Assembly: GCA_028680705.1 (NCBI GenBank)
Contig: JAQUJY010000016.1
Location: 1 to 43,460, forward strand
Length of the DNA stretch: 43,460 nucleotides
Direction of reading: 5' to 3'
Source: Bacteroidales bacterium
Lineage (GTDB): Bacteria > Bacteroidota > Bacteroidia > Bacteroidales > Tenuifilaceae
Positions 25,769 to 33,655 of this stretch are shown here, in pieces. Below the pieces are notes generated by a model. That model was not told the origin of the DNA and searched no databases. It saw only the letters and a list, made by a program, of their open reading frames with translations. Position numbers and translations under genes: made by a program. The stretch's first letter is position 1; every line of letters begins with the position of its first letter.

Positions 25769-28082
25769 GATAAAAAAATGGCAATGGGCAGCAATTTTTC
25801 TGCTGTTCATTGCCATTCTATATTTTATTATCCCACCCAGTAAACCTCTTTTTAAAAACGATTACAGCACTGTTGTTAGGGCAAGTAATGCAGCATTACT
25901 CCATGCTTTTATCAATCAAAATGAACAGTGGCATTTCCCACCCGACACAAGCAAGGTACCCCAGAAACTAAAAACTGCGGTCATTACCTTTGAGGATGAA
26001 TCGTTTTACAAACACATTGGCGTTGACTTTTTAGCGATTACTCGGGCTGCTTACCGCAATTATAAAAAGGGTAGAATTGTGAGTGGGGCAAGCACAATTC
26101 ACATGCAGATTGCCAGAATGAGCAATCCCAAAAACCGGAACTATTTAAATAAAGTCAAGGAGATAGTTTTTGCAATCAGGTTAAATCTGCATTTTTCAAA
26201 AGATGAGATACTTACAACATATCTTAACCATGCACCTTATGGCGGTAATGTAATTGGCTACCGTACAGCATCGCTCAAGTTCTTTGGTAAAGAGCCGAAT
26301 CAACTAACATGGAGCGAAGCTGCTACCCTTGCTGTTTTGCCAAATGCCCCTGGACTAATATATCCTTCAAAAATTTCGGAAGCACTGCAGAACAAGCGTA
26401 ATGGTTTGCTTAAAAAAATGTTCGAGAAAGGTTCTATTTCTGAGCAAGCCTACCAATTAGCCATGTTAGAGCCAGTACCCAATCAGTTTCTTACGTTCGA
26501 ATCGCATGCACCTCACCTTGCCCGTAGCCTAAAGAGTAAATATCCGGAAAAAAAAACTATATCAACAACAATTGCCATAGATGTTCAGCAACAATGCAAT
26601 CGTATTGCACAAAGATATGAGCATAAGTATGCTTATTTTGGGATTCACAATCTTGCAATACTTGTTGCTGATACCAAAACGGGAGCCATAAGAGCTTACG
26701 TTGGTTCTCCTAATTTTTTCGACTATAACCATGGGGGACAGGTTGATGGGGTAATGGCTCCTCGTTCTAGTGGGTCAATCCTAAAGCCTTTTCTTTATGC
26801 CTTGAGTATTGATGAGGGACTAATAACACCCGAAAGTCTTATCCGCGATTTACCCACCTTTTTTGAAGGTTTCTCCCCAAAAAATGCAAGTCGGGAGTAT
26901 CAGGGAGTTGCCAGGGCAAAGGATGCTCTTGTGCAATCGCTCAATATCCCTGCAGTACGATTGCTCAACTCCTATGGAGTGTTCCAGTTTTATGCTTTTT
27001 TGAAAGAGGCTGGCGTTACAACGTTACACAGAAACGCAGATGATTATGGATTACCCCTAATACTTGGTGGAGCGGAGGTTAACCTTTGGGATATGGTATC
27101 GCTCTTTAGAGGGCTTGCAAATAATGGAGTTTTTAGCAATAACATTACCCTAAGCAACGAAAGTGTTGACGAAACAATGCAGCTAATTAGCGAAGGGGCA
27201 TGCTACCAAACGCTTGATATGCTGAAGGATTTGAAACGACCCGGGAGCGAATTTTACTGGGAGCGCTTTAGCGGTTCGCAGCCATTTGCCTGGAAAACAG
27301 GAACAAGTTACGGGCATAAGGATGCATTGGCGATTGGAGTTAACCCAGAGTTTACCATTGCTGTATGGGTTGGCAACTTTAATGGGGAGAGCAATAAGAA
27401 CCTTAGCGGAGCCACCTCTGCAGGGCCAATCCTTTTTGATATTCTGCAAACCCTGCCACATAAAAATATCAGGAGTTGGTTTGAAAAGGATGAGATGGAT
27501 TACAAAAAGATAGCCATATGCAACCTATCTGGTTTTAGGGCTACCGAGGCATGCCCCGATGTTGATACCATTGATGTTCCCTATGGAATGAAGCCTCTGC
27601 AAGCATGCGATTATCACGTGTTTAGACACTTTTCGACCGACGGGAAATACCAAAGCTGCTCACGCTGTTGGGATTTAGTGGGGAGCGTTAAAAAATCGGT
27701 AGTAATTTATCCGCCCGACGTTGCATACTACCTAAGGCAGAAAGGACAGTATATTGAAAAATTGGCAAACCATTACCCTTTATGCCCCGCTTTTTCGGCG
27801 GATAAATCACTAAAAATTATCTACCCAAATATGGATGCCAAGCTATTTTTGCCCCGCGACTTTAACGGGAAAACACAACCCGTTATCTGCAAGGCCGGAC
27901 ATACCGGAACGGGGAATAGGGTGTTCTGGTATCTTGATAATGTTTACCTTGGAGAAACAGTTGAAGAGCATAAAATGGGGGTTATTTTTAACGAGGGATG
28001 GAATATCATTAAGGTTATTGATGAATACGGTGCAGAGGATTCTCAAAGAGTATTAGCAACACTAAAAGGCACTAACCAGTAG
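25749..28082 (+). CDS. pbpC: Penicillin-binding protein 1C (bifunctional transglycosylase/transpeptidase)
   Basis: 777 residues. One N-terminal membrane anchor (about 12-30) is followed by the GT51 glycosyltransferase domain with FEDESFYKHIGVD near 78 and STIHMQIARM near 117. The transpeptidase has SILK near 340 (catalytic Ser), SLN near 397 and KTG near 515. The C-terminal BiPBP_C domain covers about 685-777. It polymerises and cross-links peptidoglycan. The start lies inside the end of the macroglobulin gene. The last ~134 codons are duplicated at 29500-29903 beyond the ATP-grasp gene. Confidence 0.95.
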   Translation: MLKRLNRIKKWQWAAIFLLFIAILYFIIPPSKPLFKNDYSTVVRASNAALLHAFINQNEQWHFPPDTSKVPQKLKTAVITFEDESFYKHIGVDFLAITRAAYRNYKKGRIVSGASTIHMQIARMSNPKNRNYLNKVKEIVFAIRLNLHFSKDEILTTYLNHAPYGGNVIGYRTASLKFFGKEPNQLTWSEAATLAVLPNAPGLIYPSKISEALQNKRNGLLKKMFEKGSISEQAYQLAMLEPVPNQFLTFESHAPHLARSLKSKYPEKKTISTTIAIDVQQQCNRIAQRYEHKYAYFGIHNLAILVADTKTGAIRAYVGSPNFFDYNHGGQVDGVMAPRSSGSILKPFLYALSIDEGLITPESLIRDLPTFFEGFSPKNASREYQGVARAKDALVQSLNIPAVRLLNSYGVFQFYAFLKEAGVTTLHRNADDYGLPLILGGAEVNLWDMVSLFRGLANNGVFSNNITLSNESVDETMQLISEGACYQTLDMLKDLKRPGSEFYWERFSGSQPFAWKTGTSYGHKDALAIGVNPEFTIAVWVGNFNGESNKNLSGATSAGPILFDILQTLPHKNIRSWFEKDEMDYKKIAICNLSGFRATEACPDVDTIDVPYGMKPLQACDYHVFRHFSTDGKYQSCSRCWDLVGSVKKSVVIYPPDVAYYLRQKGQYIEKLANHYPLCPAFSADKSLKIIYPNMDAKLFLPRDFNGKTQPVICKAGHTGTGNRVFWYLDNVYLGETVEEHKMGVIFNEGWNIIKVIDEYGAEDSQRVLATLKGTNQ

Positions 28083-28208
28083 GAGTAAAACTTTTAATGT
28101 TTAGCTTAAGCCAACACGGTTAAACTTCTTGAATTCTCGAATTACTAATGGGAATAACTACAGGTGACTGTAGTGGTTTAATAGTTCAATTTAAGCAAAG
28201 AGTTACAC

Positions 28209-29366
28209 CTATAGCTTTATAAACTCCCTTAGGTCGTTTTTTAGAATATTTTCTAGTTCAATCAAGTTTTCTTTGCGAGTTTCGGCAAAAACAAACCCAA
28301 AAATCGGATACCTCTTAATATCCATTTTCCTAACCTCAAGGGGCTTTTCAAAAGACTTTAGCACTCTCTCAAAATCAAATTGCTTAATGGCACTCGCGTC
28401 AATATCTTTGGGTTTATCTAGTATTGTTACGCTATATACTTTTCCGTCCTTATTTTTTAAAATACTATTCCAATCTGGTTTTTTTCTCTCAATAAAATAC
28501 TCATACGGATTTATGCCGTAGGCAAAGTATGCAATATCAGTAGTACACAAACCAGCAAATCGCATGGGGTTTACTTCAATTGGCACAATAGTATCACCAT
28601 TTACCCTAACTTCAACGTGAATAGGGATGTTTCTAATTTTAAGTATGTCGCCAATTTCTTCGAGGAACTCCTGAAATGGAGATATAAACTCATTAATAAT
28701 ACTTTTTGAGGTAAGGTAAAGCCTATCACTCACATCTTCGGTGGAGGCAAAAATATGTTTTAAAATGTTAATAATAACAGGTTTTCCTTCGTTGTCGTAG
28801 TATGCATCAAAGGCGTACTCAGTACCGTCAATATACTCTTCAATAATAAATTTACTGGTATCAAGCACCTCCTTTGGGAACATGCTCTTTACGTCAACCA
28901 TTTCTTTTTCAATCAACTCAACGGTTTTTACCCAGTCGTTGTTGCTATTTACCGTATAAACGCCTAAGCTTAAAAAACCAACCGCAGGCTTAATAATAAA
29001 AGGCTTTTTAACTTCATCTACTTTAAAACTCCTTAGTTCATTAATATCTAGTTGTTTGTAGTAAAAGTTGGGGTACATTTTACGTGTCATGTCACGGAAC
29101 AGCGCCTTGTTTTTAAAAACATTGATATGCTGGGGTAATTCGGAAAATGACAGATTATCGGCAATCCACTCAATACTATTTTCTGAGTTTAGGTAAAGGA
29201 GTTGGTTGGACTTGAACGCCTCAATCATCTGCTCATTGTCATACAGTAGTTCACTGTCGTAATGTTCAGACTTTAAGGCAAATTCATTTTTTAGAAGTTT
29301 GTATCTGTTTTTAATAATAGTGTCTTTAAAGAGCTCCGACACGTAAGGCTCATCAATAATAAACAT
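28209..29366 (-). CDS. ATP-grasp domain protein
   Basis: 385 residues. ATP-grasp features include KPFIIKPAVGFLSLGVY near 118-134 (ATP lysine and flexible loop), FIIEEYIDGTEYAFDAYY near 170-187, and the metal-binding VEVRVNGDTIVPIEVNPMR near 247-265. Such enzymes ligate carboxylates to amino or other nucleophiles with ATP, or make peptide-like bonds; the substrate here is unknown. It is alone, on the strand opposite its neighbours, between the intact pbpC and a partial second copy of the pbpC 3' end. This suggests it arrived as an insertion. Confidence 0.85.
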   Translation of the reverse strand: MFIIDEPYVSELFKDTIIKNRYKLLKNEFALKSEHYDSELLYDNEQMIEAFKSNQLLYLNSENSIEWIADNLSFSELPQHINVFKNKALFRDMTRKMYPNFYYKQLDINELRSFKVDEVKKPFIIKPAVGFLSLGVYTVNSNNDWVKTVELIEKEMVDVKSMFPKEVLDTSKFIIEEYIDGTEYAFDAYYDNEGKPVIINILKHIFASTEDVSDRLYLTSKSIINEFISPFQEFLEEIGDILKIRNIPIHVEVRVNGDTIVPIEVNPMRFAGLCTTDIAYFAYGINPYEYFIERKKPDWNSILKNKDGKVYSVTILDKPKDIDASAIKQFDFERVLKSFEKPLEVRKMDIKRYPIFGFVFAETRKENLIELENILKNDLREFIKL

Positions 29367-29499
29367 TAATTCAAAAGGTATTTAGCAATTAAATTGCCAC
29401 ACTATTTGTGGTAAGCATTAAGACAACTAGTACTTCAAAAAGTTTAAGGGGTTGCTCATTTCAATTAACAATTCTTTTATCGACATTCAAACTCTTCAC

Positions 29500-29903
29500 C
29501 GGGGAGCGTTAAGAAATCGGGAACAACTTGTCCTCCCGATGTTGCACACCACCTCGGACAGAAAGGGCAGTATATTGGAAAATTGGCAAACCACTACCCT
29601 TTATGCACAGCATTTAAGGCGGATAAATCCCTGAAAATTATCTACCCAAACATGGATGCCAAGCTATTTTTACCCCGCGACTTTAATGGAAAAGCTCCTC
29701 CTGTTGTCTGTAAGGCAGGCCACACAGGAACAGGGAGAAAAGTGTTCAGGTATCTTGATGATGTTTACCTAGGAGAAACAGTTGAAGAGCATAAAATGGG
29801 GGTTATTTTTAACGAGGAATGGAATACCCTTAAGATTATTGATGAATACGGTGCAGAAGATTCTCAAAGAGTATTAGCAACACTAAAAAGCGGTAATCAG
29901 TAA
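29500..29903 (+). pseudogene. Duplicated 3' end of pbpC (remnant of the BiPBP_C domain)
   Basis: This stretch matches the last ~400 bp of pbpC (27680-28082), from GGGAGCGTT to the stop codon, in the same frame and without indel. The encoded segment (DKSLKIIYPNMDAKLFLPRD and onward) differs from the intact protein at roughly 15 of the last 106 residues. It has no promoter, catalytic domains or signal, and the only in-frame start is a TTG at 29583. It forms a direct repeat with the intact pbpC end, bracketing the ATP-grasp gene. The substitutions are mostly single-base and leave the frame open, so it is either young, of foreign origin or still used as a donor. Confidence 0.85.
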
Positions 29904-29990
29904 TAGTTGAATTATTGTAACAATTGACTGAAAGCCAACCCATAAGTATTCCCAAATCATTTTTTATCTTTTTGTAAGTGAGTAAATTGC

Positions 29991-29998
29991 TACATTTG
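29991..29998 (+). promoter_or_regulatory. Promoter -7 motif of xerD
   Basis: TACATTTG fits TAnnTTTG and lies 22 nt before the xerD ATG at 30021. A TTTTTG is present about 16 nt upstream, closer than the usual 19-21 nt spacing. Confidence 0.45.
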
Positions 29999-30020
29999 CC
30001 TAAACTGATTTGATAATGCA

Positions 30021-30926
30021 ATGGGCTGGGAACACGCAATAATCGATTACATAAGGTTTTTAAGATTCGAGAAATCACTTGCAGAAAATTCTGTAAGCGC
30101 CTATGTGCGAGATGTAAAGACGTTAAAGAATTTTGCTGAAGATAGCCTGGGCAAAGAACCTGAGTCGATTAATGCTGATGATATTTCACTCTTCTTGGAG
30201 TTTGTGCAGGAAAAAGGGTATAATCATCGTTCTCAAGCTCGTATACTATCTGGTGTAAAGGGGTTTTATAAGTACATGATGGTGGAGGAGGTTATTGATG
30301 TTGACCCAACAGAACTTGCTGAGGGACCCAAAATGACGCGTAAACTTCCCGAGTTTCTTAGTATCGAGGAGATAGATTTATTGATTGCAAGTTTTGACTT
30401 AAGTAAACCCGAAGGACAGCGTAACAGGGCAATTATCGAAACCCTGTATAGCTGCGGATTACGGGTGTCGGAACTAGTAAACCTTAAAATAACCAATCTT
30501 TTCTTCAATGATGAGTTGATAAAGGTACTGGGTAAAGGTGATAAGGAACGGTTGGTTCCCATTGGTAAAAAGGCAATAAAGGAGATAAACCTATATTTTC
30601 ATGATAGGAATTTACTTAAGAAGATTAACAAAAAATCGGAGAATATTCTATTCCTGAACAGGAATGGAGGTAAACTCACACGCGAGATGATTTTTTTGAT
30701 AGTTAAAAAGGCAGCCCAAGAGGCGGGTATAAAAAAGGCAATCAGCCCTCATACGCTAAGGCATTCATTTGCAACCCATTTAGTAGAGGGTGGAGCCGAT
30801 ATTAGAGTGGTTCAAGAAATGCTTGGACATGAATCGATTCTCACTACCGAGATATACACTCACCTCGATAGACAATATTTAAAGGAAACAATTCTGATGT
30901 ACCATCCCAGGAGGGAGAAGGGTTAG
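30021..30926 (+). CDS. xerD: Tyrosine recombinase XerD
   Basis: 301 residues, normal Xer length. It has an N-terminal SAM-like DNA-binding domain, then the catalytic domain with Arg in YSCGLRVSEL (near 147), HTLRHSFATHL (His/Arg pair near 244-247), LGHES (near 270) and the nucleophile Tyr in IYTHLD (near 279). It resolves chromosome dimers at dif with XerC and FtsK; an ftsK gene lies 5 kb away. Location and motifs fit the housekeeping enzyme, although its closeness to the pbpC repeat means an integrase role should not be excluded outright. Confidence 0.9.
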   Translation: MGWEHAIIDYIRFLRFEKSLAENSVSAYVRDVKTLKNFAEDSLGKEPESINADDISLFLEFVQEKGYNHRSQARILSGVKGFYKYMMVEEVIDVDPTELAEGPKMTRKLPEFLSIEEIDLLIASFDLSKPEGQRNRAIIETLYSCGLRVSELVNLKITNLFFNDELIKVLGKGDKERLVPIGKKAIKEINLYFHDRNLLKKINKKSENILFLNRNGGKLTREMIFLIVKKAAQEAGIKKAISPHTLRHSFATHLVEGGADIRVVQEMLGHESILTTEIYTHLDRQYLKETILMYHPRREKG

Positions 30927-30940
30927 ACATAATATTTTAC

Positions 30941-31882
30941 CTAGGCATTAAAAAGTTTACCCTGCCATGTATCCTTCTCCTCAAGTAGTTTTTCAAACTT
31001 TAGTAAAATCTGGTCGCCACGTAGTTTGCCCCAGTAAGGGGCAATGAGGAACTGTGGAGGAACCTCACTCGTAAAACGTTCAACCACAATGTTGGGATTT
31101 AGGCGTTCGATAATTCTAGTCATTAGGTCAAGATATTCATCCATAGCAAATAGGTTGAATGCCTCAGGATTTTCAGCATACTCTTTTGCCATAGCCGTGT
31201 TTTTCACAATTTGTAGTTGATGAAACTTAATGGATGTTAGCGGAAGCTTGTTTATTTCATTAGTTTGCTCAATTAGGTCAGTTTCTGTTTCACCAGGTAG
31301 ACCTAATATAAAATGAGCACCCACATCCAATCCCCGTTTAGCTGTCTCTTCAATTGCCCAAACTGATTTCTCGAAGTTGTGCCCACGGTTAACCCGTTCA
31401 AGAGTTTTGTTTAGGCAAGATTCTACCCCATACTCAACCGATACGTAATAATTCTTACTTACCTCTGCCAGGTAGTCCAGTTTATCGCTATCAACGCAAT
31501 CTGGTCTTGTGCCAACAATAATTCCGGCAATTTTAGGGTGCGAGAGCGCGCTATTATATATTGATTTAAGGTCTTGCAAACTCGCATGTGTGTTTGTATA
31601 GGCTTGAAAGTACGCCAGAAAACGTTCAGCCCTTCTGTACCTAAATGCATGAAACTCTATTCCCTCGTCAAGTTGCTGGGCAATTGATTTGTCGGGCTTG
31701 CAGTAGCTCGGATTAAACGAGTTGTTGTTGCAGTAAGTGCAGCCACCTCTACCTAGGGTTCCATCGCGGTTTGGGCATGTAAACCCTGCATCGATGGTAA
31801 GTTTTTGCACTCTACCACCAAATTTTCTCTTTATATATTTGGTATAGCTGTTAAATCGACGGTTATCTCCCCATTTAAACAT
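30941..31882 (-). CDS. TIGR01212-family radical SAM protein (YhcC-like)
   Basis: 313 residues from the ATG at 31882; a TTG at 31906 would add eight residues. The family cluster motif has Cys36 followed by PNRDGTLGRGG and CTYC (Cys48, Cys51), with the atypical long spacing of TIGR01212 that binds the [4Fe-4S]-SAM cluster. Further conserved stretches are GTRPDCVD and YGVESCLNKTLERVNRGH near 145 and HFILGLPGETETD near 185. The reaction of YhcC proteins is not established. The gene ends convergently 14 bp from xerD. Confidence 0.92.
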   Translation of the reverse strand: MFKWGDNRRFNSYTKYIKRKFGGRVQKLTIDAGFTCPNRDGTLGRGGCTYCNNNSFNPSYCKPDKSIAQQLDEGIEFHAFRYRRAERFLAYFQAYTNTHASLQDLKSIYNSALSHPKIAGIIVGTRPDCVDSDKLDYLAEVSKNYYVSVEYGVESCLNKTLERVNRGHNFEKSVWAIEETAKRGLDVGAHFILGLPGETETDLIEQTNEINKLPLTSIKFHQLQIVKNTAMAKEYAENPEAFNLFAMDEYLDLMTRIIERLNPNIVVERFTSEVPPQFLIAPYWGKLRGDQILLKFEKLLEEKDTWQGKLFNA

Positions 31883-31948
31883 TTTACTGGTATATTTATC
31901 AGGCAAATGTACTCAACAATTTTTAAGGATGAATTTTAAGATCATTGT

Positions 31949-32295
31949 TGTCCGATAAAAAAATTCACATTAATGTAGAGGCACCTCTTTTATTGATGAA
32001 ACTAACTACATCCCATATCTGGGCTTTGCCCCAACCGAGCCGTTTTGTGGCGAGCTCACCGCAGGTAAACCCCACTTACTTTCTTTTCTTGAAAGCAGAA
32101 AGTAAGCAAAGAAGTTCAAGGCTGCGTCCGCCTCACTCGAAAAACTACGCGATGCGGGCTAAAAAACTTGAACTTGCACCTCCCTTCGGTCGGTGCTTCG
32201 AACAGCAGATTTTTCTTAACGCCCGTTGTGCTTGTTTTTCGGCTCACCGGCCGATGCCAATCGCAACTCGAATCGTTTATCCCAAAATGTATTAT
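31949..32295 (+). repeat. Left bracketing repeat element (non-coding)
   Basis: It starts with TGTCCGATAA (31949-31958). It shares with the reverse complement of 34786-35008 the segments CTTACTTT...AAAGTAAG (an internal hairpin near 32070-32110), GCAAAGAAGTTCAAGGCT, GCCTCACTCGAAAAACTA and CGAATCGTTTATCCCAAAAT. It also holds a 102-bp stretch (about 32156-32257) missing from the other copy. No transposase is encoded; it looks like a dispersed, possibly MITE-like, Bacteroidota repeat. The inner end (near 32295) lacks the terminal TGTCCGA motif. Confidence 0.65.
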
Positions 32296-32430
32296 TTCAC
32301 CTAAATACAAGTGACTGACAATCAATTAAATGCCGACGGATCATGCATAAAGCACTTCTAATCATACTATTTCAATTGCCCTAAGCCCAATATCAGCAAG
32401 GCAAAGCGCAAGCCACAGCACAAAACATGC

Positions 32431-32458
32431 TGTATAACATATTGGGGGGGGCTATACA
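32431..32458. repeat. G8 homopolymer tract within an inverted repeat
   Basis: TGTATA (32431-32436) and TATACA (32453-32458) flank eight consecutive G residues (32444-32451). A G8 run is rare in this AT-rich DNA and lies about 20 bp upstream of the promoter-like motif of the cassette. Slippage there could change promoter geometry; that is inference. Confidence 0.5.
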
Positions 32459-32471
32459 TACAATACTTTTG

Positions 32472-32479
32472 TATGTTTG
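32472..32479 (+). promoter_or_regulatory. Possible -7 promoter motif of the accessory cassette
   Basis: TATGTTTG matches TAnnTTTG. The nearest upstream TTG (32442-32444) is too far for the normal spacing, with the G8 tract in between. If used, it gives a leader of about 275 nt containing the hairpin series. Confidence 0.35.
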
Positions 32480-32550
32480 GTATAAATAAACGTTTGCAAA
32501 AAGTTTAACCAGTACGAAAGGAGGCCATAAAACTAGCTTAACCAACACCC

Positions 32551-32729
32551 GAGCAGCCGCTGCAAGGCAATGGTTGCAAGGCGTAACGCTCAAAAAATAG
32601 AGCGTTTCGAAAAAAGTAAGGGGGAAACCTAAGCCCCGCAAAAAGTAAGGTGGGGTTACCCACACCCTAAGGGACAAAAAAAGCGCAGCAACCCTTAATA
32701 AAACCTCTGGATAAGGTTGGTTGCCGCGC
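32551..32729 (+). ncRNA. Candidate structured leader RNA (unknown class)
   Basis: Several hairpins follow each other. AACGCTC (32585-32591) pairs with GAGCGTT (32600-32606). GGGG (32621-32624) pairs with CCCC (32634-32637). GTGGG (32650-32654) pairs with CCCAC (32659-32663) over a GTTA loop. GCGCAGCAACC (32683-32693) pairs with GGTTGCCGCGC (32719-32729) with a single mismatch. The second and third hairpins both follow AAAAAGTAAGG, and TGCAAGGC occurs twice (32561 and 32575). The stretch is more GC-rich than its surroundings. I do not recognise a known RNA family; it may be a cis-regulatory leader or a separate small RNA. Confidence 0.5.
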
Positions 32730-32759
32730 AGATTGTAAAACATGTAAATATAACGAAAA

Positions 32760-33575
32760 ATGAAGAAGAAAACTATTGTTTTTATCGCAACGCTAGCCAT
32801 TTTGGTAGCTTTAGTTTTTGTATTTAGCAATTGCTCAAAAAGTGATGACTTAAAAAAAGAACTCTCGAAAAGTGAAGAGTACAATGATTATTTCCTGAAA
32901 AAAGCGGAATATCATAACGACTGCCTTGAATATGTAGCAACTCATGGTGATATCACCACCATGTCTCAAAAAGAAAGGTTTGAGCTCGCCAACGAATTCC
33001 TTGGTACAACAACTGCTTGGGAAGATGCAGAAAAAATGATTCGCGAGATACTTCCCATTGCTCATGGCGAAACGCCTGCTCGCATGCTGCTGACAAAGAG
33101 TAAGGACTGGAATCCCAGCGAAGAGTACCTTATGCTAGTTGAACAGTTGGAAGTCCTGTTTAACAATGCTTTAGCAATCGCAAAACAAGGACAACATACA
33201 ACGCCGGATCAATTTGATTCAAATGTAGAAAGCCTAATTAAACTTACATACGACCAGTACCCAGTTAAACTGGATGAAGAAATGGGCTTGGCTAATGAAT
33301 TTGGTTTTTTTGTTGCTCAATGCTATCTGGCCAAAGAAACCTACCGGTATTGGCATGAGGCCTTCTCAAACCCTGCCCACCTATGGCATAATTTCATTCG
33401 AAACGCCGAGGATTACCCTGAACGAGGATTCTGGAATTGGATTGTAAGGGCTGCTTCAGATGTTTGGGGTTTTGTGTCCAGTGCCAGCATAACGATTAGC
33501 ACAGACGGATGGTCTTTAACATGGGATATTGATGATGCCATTGATAATGCTTCTCATGCCTCAGCAAGCGTATAA
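32760..33575 (+). CDS. Exported protein of unknown function, probable lipoprotein
   Basis: 271 residues. A basic start and hydrophobic stretch (about 4-23) lead to FSNCSKSDD, a plausible but non-ideal lipobox with Asn before Cys25; acidic-polar residues after the Cys are common for surface lipoproteins in this phylum. The mature part is mostly helical and acidic (for example QKERFELANEFLGTTTAWEDAE), with a Trp-rich segment near residues 225-255 (GFWNWIVRAASDVWGFVS, then DGWSLTWDIDDAID). I do not recognise the family. It is first in the bracketed two-gene cassette, after a hairpin-rich leader. Confidence 0.75.
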   Translation: MKKKTIVFIATLAILVALVFVFSNCSKSDDLKKELSKSEEYNDYFLKKAEYHNDCLEYVATHGDITTMSQKERFELANEFLGTTTAWEDAEKMIREILPIAHGETPARMLLTKSKDWNPSEEYLMLVEQLEVLFNNALAIAKQGQHTTPDQFDSNVESLIKLTYDQYPVKLDEEMGLANEFGFFVAQCYLAKETYRYWHEAFSNPAHLWHNFIRNAEDYPERGFWNWIVRAASDVWGFVSSASITISTDGWSLTWDIDDAIDNASHASASV

Positions 33576-33603
33576 TCGAACGGTTATCTAATCCATTTCA
33601 TGA

Positions 33604-33628
33604 CAAGCACTGTGCATAACAGTGCTTG
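33604..33628 (+). terminator. Hairpin between the two cassette genes
   Basis: CAAGCACTG (33604-33612) and CAGTGCTTG (33620-33628) form a perfect 9-bp stem with a 7-nt loop, 30 bp after the lipoprotein stop. It is followed by CCATGG rather than T residues. It may be a transcript-processing or attenuation element, not a classical terminator. Confidence 0.45.
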
Positions 33629-33655
33629 CCATGGTTTAAATTAACATGCTATACT

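Larger units (their letters stand above)
31883..32759. other. 877-bp non-coding region upstream of the accessory cassette
   Basis: It holds, in order: the left copy of the bracketing repeat element (31949 to about 32295), AT-rich spacer, a G8 tract in an inverted repeat (32431-32458), a promoter-like motif (32472-32479) and a hairpin-rich leader (32551-32729) ending 30 nt before the lipoprotein start. The open frames crossing it have no protein-like composition or known domain. Confidence 0.6.

Noticed and set aside
28158..28173. CTACAG-GTGA-CTGTAG hairpin after pbpC as a terminator
   Set aside because: Only 6 bp of stem and no T run after it; support is too weak to list as a feature.
29452..29634. 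Short open frame at the start of the pbpC remnant
   Set aside because: It is in a different frame from the homologous BiPBP_C sequence and is a by-product of the duplicated DNA.
30021..30926. Phage- or island-type integrase linked to the ATP-grasp islet
   Set aside because: Length, motifs and chromosomal setting fit the housekeeping XerD; it lies outside the direct repeats and no att-like tRNA end is nearby.
31945..32304. Open frame over the left bracketing repeat, and a similar one at 34671-35012 over the right copy
   Set aside because: Both translate the same non-coding repeat in different frames and include its hairpins; neither has a domain or a signal.
32551..32729. Retron msr-msd or diversity-generating retroelement template
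   Set aside because: No reverse transcriptase gene is in the window and the neighbouring genes show no variable-repeat pairing.
32683..32729. Integron attC-like site
   Set aside because: The inverted arms do not have the RYYYAAC / GTTRRRY core at their ends, and no integron integrase is nearby.
32393..32884. 163-residue open frame on the minus strand across the cassette leader
   Set aside because: Its composition (poly-Phe/Leu/Cys runs) is what antisense of A-rich and hairpin-rich DNA gives. It runs into the lipoprotein gene on the other strand and resembles no protein family.
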